Positions 1 through 4,199 of a stretch of DNA of 8,305 bases are shown here, one piece after another. The notes beneath the pieces are model-generated. The model had not been told where the DNA came from, made no database searches, and saw only the letters and a program-made list of their open reading frames with translations. Origin of the DNA: Gammaproteobacteria bacterium (GTDB lineage: Bacteria; Pseudomonadota; Gammaproteobacteria; Pseudomonadales; Azotimanducaceae). Each line of letters begins with the position of its first letter. Positions within the stretch are counted from its first letter, which is position 1. The DNA lies in assembly GCA_028821035.1 (NCBI GenBank), contig JAPPHP010000299.1, forward strand, positions 9,451-17,755, read 5' to 3'. Position numbers and translations under genes: made by a program.

Positions 1-145
1 GGCCTGGCTTGGGCCCGCCCGGCCCCTGGGGTTTTATCGCGGCCGGCCGGGTTTTGCGCCCTGGTGTTTGCCCGCAGGAGTTTTCGCGCCAGCGAAACTC
101 CCAACGCGACCGTCAGGTCACGCTAGCTCCCTCGAGACGGGTCCC
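1..145. other. Non-coding 3' flank of the operon
   Basis: No credible gene is seen here on either strand. The stretch holds the hairpin at 77-101 and a very GC-rich segment at 11-51. In that segment cccggcc (18-24) can pair with ggccggg (45-51), followed by tttt on the plus strand. That arrangement would suit the end of a plus-strand gene lying left of the window, but the 20-nt loop and competing GC palindromes (ggccggcc at 41-48) make it weak. Confidence 0.5.
77..101 (-). other. Hairpin downstream of pnp
   Basis: In the transcript GGAGUUUCGC pairs with GCGAAAACUCC: ten pairs with one bulged A (position 84) and a 4-nt loop, 44 nt after the pnp stop. It is followed by UGCGGGCAAACACC, which lacks the U-run of an intrinsic terminator. 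It may protect the 3' end of the mRNA or precede Rho-dependent termination (inference). It is the only clear stem in the pnp 3' flank read on the minus strand. Confidence 0.4.
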
Positions 146-2245
146 CTACGCGGTCGCCGCGTAGTTCGGCACTTCCTTGATGGAGAGCTTGATCCGGCCG
201 CGCTGGTCGACGTCCAGTACGACCACGTCCACGTCCTGCCCCTCCTCGAGGTAGTCACTCACCTTCTCGACGCGCTCCTTGGCGACTTCGGAGATGTGCA
301 GCAGGCCGTCCTTGCCCGGCAGGATGTTGACGAAGGCGCCGTAATCCACGATGCGGGCCACCTTGCCGTTGTAGATCCTGCCGACCTCGGCTTCCGCCGT
401 GATCTCCTCGACCCGCGCCACGGCGGCGTCCCTGGAGGCCTGGTCCTCTCCGTAGACCCGCACCGTGCCGTCGTCCTCGACGTCCACTTCCGCGCCGGTC
501 TCGTCGACGATCGAGCGGATGGTCGCACCGCCCTTGCCGATGATGTCCCGAATCTTGTCGGGATTGATCTTGAGCACGACCAGGGAGGGCGCGTTCTCCG
601 CAAGGCTCTCCCGCGGCGCGGCGATGACCTGGTTCATCTCGCCGAGGATGTGGAGGCGAGCGGCCAGCGCCTGCTCGAGGGCGACCTCCATGATCTCCTC
701 CGTGATCCCGTCGATCTTGATGTCCATCTGCAGCGCGGTCACGCCGTCGGCGGTCCCGGCGACCTTGAAGTCCATGTCGCCGAGATGGTCCTCGTCCCCG
801 AGGATGTCCGTCAGCACGGCGAAGCGCTCCCCGTCCTTGACGAGGCCCATGGCGACGCCGGCCACCGCGGCGCGCACGGGTATGCCGGCGTCCATCAACG
901 CGAGCGATGCGCCGCACACGCTCGCCATCGAACTCGAGCCGTTGCTCTCCGTGATCTCGGACACCACCCGCAGCGTGTACGGGAACGTTTCCTGGTCCGG
1001 CAGCACGGCCGAGATGCCACGCCGCGCGAGGCGCCCGTGACCGATCTCGCGCCGCTTGGGAGCGCCCAGGAAGCCGGCTTCCCCGACGCTGTACGGGGGG
1101 AAGTTGTAGTGCAGCATGAACTGGTCCTTGTAGGTCCCGTGCAGGGTCTCGACCAGCGCCGCATCGCGGAGCGTGCCCAGGGTCGCGGTCACGATCGCCT
1201 GGGTCTCCCCGCGCGTGAACATCGCCGACCCGTGCGTACGCGGCAGCAGTCCCACATCGACCGAGATGGGCCGCACGGTAGTCCGGTCGCGTCCGTCGAT
1301 ACGCGGCTCGCCGGCCAGCACGCGGTCCCGCACGACCCGCTTCTCCAGGCGCGCGAACTCCTCGAGCACCGCCCCGGCCTCGGGATCGTCGGCTCCCCCG
1401 CCCGCCAGTTCGCTGACCGCCTGTTCGCGTAACGCGCTCACGCGGCTCTGACGGTCCTGCTTGTCGGTGATTCGGTAGGCGTCGCCTACGGCATCGCCCA
1501 CGCACCCGGCCACCTGTTCGACCAGGCCGGCGTCCGGCGTCGGCGCCTCCCAGCGCCACTTCGGCTTGCCCGCTTCCGCGGTCAGTTGCTCGATGGCCTG
1601 GATCGCGACCTGCATCTCCTGGTGCGCGTAGAGGACGCCGCCGAGCATCTGGTCCTCGGTCAGTTCGTCGGCCTCGGACTCGACCATCAGCACGGCGGAG
1701 GCCGTCCCCGCGACCACCATGTTGAGCGCGGACGCGGTGAGCGTTTCCACGCCCGGGTTCAGCAGGTAGGCACCCTCGCTGTAACCCACGCGCGCCGCCG
1801 CGATCGGTCCCCCGAAAGGCGCCCCGGACAGGGACAGCGCAGCGGAGGCGCCGATCATGGCGACAATGTCGGGATCCATGTCCCGCGCCGCCGACATGAC
1901 CGTGCAGATCACCTGGACTTCGTTCATGAAGCCCTTCGGGAACAGGGGCCGGATCGGCCGGTCGATGAGCCGGCAGGTCAGCGTCTCCTTTTCCGTCGGG
2001 CGCCCTTCGCGCCGCGGGAAGCCGCCGGGGATCTTGCCCGCGGCATACATCTTCTCTTCGTAGTTGACCGTGAGGGGGAAGAACCCCTGGTCGGGCCGCG
2101 CCTCCGGAACGACCACCGCCGAGCAGAGCACGACCGTGTCACCCATGGACGCCAACACGCTCCCGGTGGCCTGCCTGGCCACCCGGTTCGCCTCGAGGAC
2201 GACCTGGTGGTCGCCGTACTGAAATTCCGTTCTGACTGGATTCAA
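146..2245 (-). CDS. pnp: Polyribonucleotide nucleotidyltransferase (PNPase)
   Basis: PNPase is a trimeric 3'-to-5' phosphorolytic exoribonuclease that releases nucleoside diphosphates and can also add tails; in many bacteria it joins the RNase E degradosome. From the TTG at 2245 the product is 699 aa (E. coli 711). The first RNase PH domain includes GGFPRREGRPTEKE (FPRR at 76-79). An all-helical linker follows. The second RNase PH domain carries the catalytic motif DEDHLGDMDF with D486 and D492, the same numbers as the catalytic aspartates of E. coli. The KH domain has INPDKIRDIIGKGG (GKGG at 570-573), and an S1 domain (about 619-690) has GKVARIVDYGAFV. A short tail ends at TAG. A start at ATG 2269 would add 8 residues (MSAPQEKT) and is less likely. 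The gene is last in the operon as far as the window shows. The structured leader suggests post-transcriptional autoregulation like that known for E. coli pnp (inference). Confidence 0.99.
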   Translation of the reverse strand: MNPVRTEFQYGDHQVVLEANRVARQATGSVLASMGDTVVLCSAVVVPEARPDQGFFPLTVNYEEKMYAAGKIPGGFPRREGRPTEKETLTCRLIDRPIRPLFPKGFMNEVQVICTVMSAARDMDPDIVAMIGASAALSLSGAPFGGPIAAARVGYSEGAYLLNPGVETLTASALNMVVAGTASAVLMVESEADELTEDQMLGGVLYAHQEMQVAIQAIEQLTAEAGKPKWRWEAPTPDAGLVEQVAGCVGDAVGDAYRITDKQDRQSRVSALREQAVSELAGGGADDPEAGAVLEEFARLEKRVVRDRVLAGEPRIDGRDRTTVRPISVDVGLLPRTHGSAMFTRGETQAIVTATLGTLRDAALVETLHGTYKDQFMLHYNFPPYSVGEAGFLGAPKRREIGHGRLARRGISAVLPDQETFPYTLRVVSEITESNGSSSMASVCGASLALMDAGIPVRAAVAGVAMGLVKDGERFAVLTDILGDEDHLGDMDFKVAGTADGVTALQMDIKIDGITEEIMEVALEQALAARLHILGEMNQVIAAPRESLAENAPSLVVLKINPDKIRDIIGKGGATIRSIVDETGAEVDVEDDGTVRVYGEDQASRDAAVARVEEITAEAEVGRIYNGKVARIVDYGAFVNILPGKDGLLHISEVAKERVEKVSDYLEEGQDVDVVVLDVDQRGRIKLSIKEVPNYAATA

Positions 2246-2251
2246 CGTTTT

Positions 2252-2256
2252 CTCCT
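2252..2256 (-). promoter_or_regulatory. Ribosome binding site of pnp that decides a TTG start
   Basis: AGGAG lies exactly 6 nt before TTG at 2243-2245, ideal spacing. The ATG 24 nt further upstream (2267-2269) is preceded only by GTGAGCGG, a poor SD, and lies in a hairpin loop. Starting at TTG gives MNPVRTEFQYG, aligned with E. coli PNPase MLNPIVRKFQYG, which itself starts at TTG. Confidence 0.8.
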
Positions 2257-2259
2257 GTG

Positions 2260-2275
2260 GAGCGGACATCCGCTC
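2260..2275 (-). promoter_or_regulatory. Third hairpin, next to the pnp ribosome binding site
   Basis: The transcript reads GAGCGG-AUGU-CCGCUC: a perfect 6-bp stem with a 4-nt loop that contains the upstream ATG (2267-2269). It ends 3 nt before the AGGAG of pnp. Its position suits control of ribosome access to pnp. A second GAGCGG at 2306-2311 could pair with the same CCGCUC, giving an alternative fold. Confidence 0.5.
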
Positions 2276-2286
2276 ACTTTGCTGTT

Positions 2287-2309
2287 GCGGCCCGCCGCAG
2301 CGGCGCCGC
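2287..2309 (-). promoter_or_regulatory. Second hairpin of the rpsO-pnp spacer
   Basis: Pairing of 2287-2291 with 2305-2309 (5 bp) and 2294-2297 with 2301-2304 (4 bp) gives a nine-pair, all-GC stem. It has a 2-nt bulge (2292-2293) and a 3-nt loop. It sits two bases after the first hairpin in the transcript. All-GC pairing makes it strong despite its short length; other GC pairings in this stretch compete with it. Confidence 0.45.
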
Positions 2310-2311
2310 TC

Positions 2312-2330
2312 GAAGCGGTCTGCCCGCTTC
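2312..2330 (-). promoter_or_regulatory. First hairpin of the rpsO-pnp spacer
   Basis: Perfect 7-bp stem GAAGCGG / CCGCTTC (2324-2330 with 2312-2318) with a 5-nt loop, starting 28 nt after the rpsO stop. In the minus-strand RNA it is followed by GAGCGGCGCC rather than U residues, so it is not a canonical terminator of rpsO. It may be an RNA-processing or stability element ahead of pnp (inference). Confidence 0.5.
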
Positions 2331-2357
2331 TTTCAATGAATTCGCGCCGGGCCCGGA

Positions 2358-2627
2358 TCAACGCCGCAGACCGAGCCTTTGTATCAGTGCCCGGTAGCGG
2401 CCGTCGTCCTTGCTGCGCAGGTAGTTGAGCAGCTTGCGACGCTGACCCACCATGCGGATCAGCCCGCGGCGCGAGTGATGGTCCTTGCCGTGGTCCCGGA
2501 AGTGCTGCTGCAACGAGTTGATGTTGTGCGTGAGCAGCGCTACCTGTACTTCAGGCGAACCGGTGTCGTTTTCGCTACGTCGATGCTCTTCGACGATCGC
2601 CCGTTTCGCTTCGGCCGTCAGCGCCAT
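2358..2627 (-). CDS. rpsO: 30S ribosomal protein S15
   Basis: S15 is a primary binder of 16S rRNA: it docks on the helix 20-21-22 junction and nucleates assembly of the 30S platform. The product is 89 aa including Met, the same as E. coli S15. The signature runs through NDTGSPEVQVALLT (20-33), KDHHSRRGL (48-56), MVGQRRKLLNYL (59-70) and the terminal LIQRLGLRR. These cover the conserved RNA-contacting loop and helices, and nothing is missing. It has its own SD and a structured 88-nt leader after truB. The following spacer to pnp is also structured and carries no clear terminator, so rpsO and pnp are probably co-transcribed. The stop is TGA. Confidence 0.99.
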   Translation of the reverse strand: MALTAEAKRAIVEEHRRSENDTGSPEVQVALLTHNINSLQQHFRDHGKDHHSRRGLIRMVGQRRKLLNYLRSKDDGRYRALIQRLGLRR

Positions 2628-2634
2628 GCGTCAT

Positions 2635-2639
2635 TCTCC
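2635..2639 (-). promoter_or_regulatory. Ribosome binding site of rpsO
   Basis: The coding strand reads GGAGA, 7 nt before the rpsO ATG at 2627. It is a good Shine-Dalgarno at normal spacing and confirms the start, which also gives the family-standard 89 residues. Confidence 0.75.
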
Positions 2640-2680
2640 ATATCCGATCGCTGTGCCTGTGTTTCGTTTTGCCTACACCT

Positions 2681-2699
2681 GCAGGGGGCGGCCCCCTGC
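2681..2699 (-). promoter_or_regulatory. GC hairpin in the truB-rpsO leader
   Basis: A perfect 8-bp inverted repeat, GCAGGGGG and CCCCCTGC, is separated by 3 nt. It lies in the 88-nt spacer between truB and rpsO, 53 nt before the rpsO ATG. In the direction of transcription it is followed by AGGTGTAGGCAAAACG, with no U-run, so it does not look like an intrinsic terminator. In other bacteria S15 represses its own synthesis through structures in the rpsO leader, and a processing or S15-binding role is possible here (inference). No convincing promoter was found in the spacer. Confidence 0.5.
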
Positions 2700-2715
2700 C
2701 TGTCGTATCTCGGGC

Positions 2716-3711
2716 TCACGACCGATCCGGTATCAACCGCCTCGGTGCGACCCGTCCGTCGTCGAGTATTTCCCCGACCCCCAGGAAACGTCCGCTGGGG
2801 GACGTCACCTCGTCGCGGCTCTCGCCGTTCTCGCCGTTCTCGCCGTCCGTGTCGCTCGACTGGCACCGGGCCGACGCTTCGCAGAGGCGTACCCAACCCG
2901 CCGTCGGGGCATGCGGAACGATGACGGGCTGGCCCTGCCGCAGATAGTACGCGGTGTGGTCCGTCAGGGTCACCGCGGGCCACTGCCGCACCGTGCTCGA
3001 CACGGGCTGGAGCGCGGCGTCGAGCCGGTGCTCGGCGTCGGCTTCGCGCAACGCGTCGAAGGTGACGAGGTCGTCTTCGCCGAACGGCCCCGCCATCGTG
3101 CGCCGGAGGTCGGTGACGTGGGCGCCGCACCCGAGCATCTCCCCGAGTTCGTGCACGATGCAGCGCACGTACGTGCCCTTGCTGCAGTGCACGTCCAGGG
3201 TGAGCCTGTCCTCCTCGAAGGCCACGATCTCATTGGAGTAGACGGTGATCGGCCGGGCCTTGCGCTCCACCTCGACGCCCTGGCGCGCGAGCTTGTACAG
3301 CGGCTGGCCGTGGTGCTTGATGGCCGAGAACATCGACGGCACCTGCTCGATCTCGCCCCGAAACGACCCGAGCGCCCGTTCGATCGCGCGCTGCGCGAGC
3401 CGCCCCACTGGACGCTCCTCGAGGACGCTGCCGTCCGCGTCGCCGCTGTCGGTGCTGACGCCAAGCCTGACCTCGGCCACGTAACGCTTGTCCGAATCCA
3501 GCAGGAACTGCGAGAAGCGCGTCGCGGCGCCGAAACACAGCGGCAGCACTCCGGTCGCGAGCGGGTCCAGGCTGCCCGTGTGACCCACCTTGCGCGCGCG
3601 GAACAGGCGCTTGGCGGTCTGGACGGCCGCGCTGGAACTCATGCCCTTTGGCTTGTCGAGCGCCACCACCCCCGACACATCCCGGCCTCGAGCGGCCCGC
3701 CTGCGCGCCAT
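2716..3711 (-). CDS. truB: tRNA pseudouridine-55 synthase TruB
   Basis: TruB isomerises uridine 55 in the T-loop of tRNAs to pseudouridine and also acts as a tRNA chaperone. The product is 331 aa (E. coli 314). The opening GVVALDKPKGMSS (about 14-26) is typical of the family. The catalytic aspartate is D49 in the motif GSLDPLATG (46-54). The conserved active-site tyrosine is Y77 in KRYVAEVRLG, and the KGTYVR motif (178-183) carries the conserved arginine. The PUA-like C-terminal part ends with FLGVGEILDDGRVAPRRL. A loop in that part (about 281-305) carries an inserted acidic repeat DGENGENGE. The ATG at 3709-3711 overlaps the rbfA stop as TGATG, so the two are probably translationally coupled. 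A GGGA five bases upstream can serve as a weak SD. A frame open further upstream is only antisense-like readthrough of rbfA and infB sequence. All catalytic residues are present. Confidence 0.99.
   Translation of the reverse strand: MARRRAARGRDVSGVVALDKPKGMSSSAAVQTAKRLFRARKVGHTGSLDPLATGVLPLCFGAATRFSQFLLDSDKRYVAEVRLGVSTDSGDADGSVLEERPVGRLAQRAIERALGSFRGEIEQVPSMFSAIKHHGQPLYKLARQGVEVERKARPITVYSNEIVAFEEDRLTLDVHCSKGTYVRCIVHELGEMLGCGAHVTDLRRTMAGPFGEDDLVTFDALREADAEHRLDAALQPVSSTVRQWPAVTLTDHTAYYLRQGQPVIVPHAPTAGWVRLCEASARCQSSDTDGENGENGESRDEVTSPSGRFLGVGEILDDGRVAPRRLIPDRS
2821..2847. repeat. 9-bp tandem repeat in the truB 3' end
   Basis: The unit ctcgccgtt occurs at 2821-2829 and 2830-2838, with a one-mismatch copy at 2839-2847 (ctcgccgtc). 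On the coding strand it reads Asp-Gly-Glu, Asn-Gly-Glu, Asn-Gly-Glu at TruB residues 289-297, a surface loop of the C-terminal PUA-like domain. It is in frame, so copy-number change would not break the gene. Confidence 0.85.
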
Positions 3712-4166
3712 CAGCGTCCCGGCGGGGTCAGCGGTCCCGCCGCCTCCGTCTGCCCGCGGCCTTCCCGCGCGTGGCCTTTCTGCGTGTGCTCTTCCTGCGC
3801 TTGGCCTTCCACGGCGCGGTCGATGAGGGCCTCGATACGCGAACCGGACTCCACGAGATCGTCGTAGTGGAAGCGGAGGCGCGGGGTCGTGCGCAGGTTG
3901 CCGCGCCGCGCCAGCCTGGAGCGCAGGAACCCGGCCGCGTGGTCGAGCGCCGCGACCAACGCCTCCCGGTCGTTCTCGGACCGGGCCGACAGCGAACTGA
4001 CGTACACGTCCGCGCGACTCATGTCGCGGTTCACGCGCACGTCCGTCACGCTGGTCATGCCGATACGCGGGTCGCGCACGTCGGACAGGAGGGCGCGCGC
4101 GATTTCGTCCCGGACGAAGTCGGCCAGCCGGAGGTCGCGTTCGGCGTTGCGGATGGGGGATCGCAT
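3711..4166 (-). CDS. rbfA: 30S ribosome-binding factor RbfA
   Basis: RbfA is a small KH-fold protein that binds the immature 30S subunit and helps finish 16S rRNA 5'-end maturation, notably in the cold. The product is 151 aa, longer than E. coli RbfA (133 aa). The conserved core includes RDPRIGM (about 31-37) with the following strand DVRVNRDMSRADVYVS. The Ala-x-Gly helix kink that replaces the usual KH GxxG is seen as AAG at 77-79. The strand LRFHYDD follows at 97-103. Residues 120-139 are a repetitive hydrophilic tail (pentapeptides EGQAQ, EEHTQ, KGHAR, EGRGQ), encoded by a degenerate 15-bp repeat. The ATG at 4166 is the only usable start: no ATG, GTG or TTG lies in frame between it and the infB stop, and its distance to the PRIG motif fits E. 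coli. I see no Shine-Dalgarno before it. The stop TGA shares one base with the truB ATG. Confidence 0.98.
   Translation of the reverse strand: MRSPIRNAERDLRLADFVRDEIARALLSDVRDPRIGMTSVTDVRVNRDMSRADVYVSSLSARSENDREALVAALDHAAGFLRSRLARRGNLRTTPRLRFHYDDLVESGSRIEALIDRAVEGQAQEEHTQKGHAREGRGQTEAAGPLTPPGR
3758..3817. repeat. Degenerate 15-bp tandem repeat in the rbfA 3' end
   Basis: Four head-to-tail 15-bp units occupy 3758-3772, 3773-3787, 3788-3802 and 3803-3817. They read ggccttcccgcgcgt, ggcctttctgcgtgt, gctcttcctgcgctt and ggccttccacggcgc. Units 1-3 share most positions; the fourth diverges in its second half. The period is five codons, and the protein shows matching pentapeptides at RbfA residues 120-139. 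It looks like an old, decayed duplication in the disordered tail. Confidence 0.65.
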
Positions 4167-4199
4167 GGTCGGTTCGCTTCTGAGTCGTTTCTGGTTCAG

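Noticed and set aside
68..1432. Long plus-strand frame opposite pnp
   Set aside because: Same GC-driven effect; no domain, no SD, and it runs antisense to the PNPase catalytic, KH and S1 coding sequence.
2312..2336. Hairpin followed by TTTC read as a plus-strand terminator
   Set aside because: There is no plus-strand gene upstream that needs it; the same bases are better explained as part of the structured rpsO-pnp spacer.
2706..2736. Possible sigma70 promoter for rpsO (TTGATA at 2731-2736 on the minus strand)
   Set aside because: The -35-like hexamer is good, but at 16-19 bp spacing there is no acceptable -10 (best is GAGATA at 19 bp). I cannot support an internal promoter from sequence alone.
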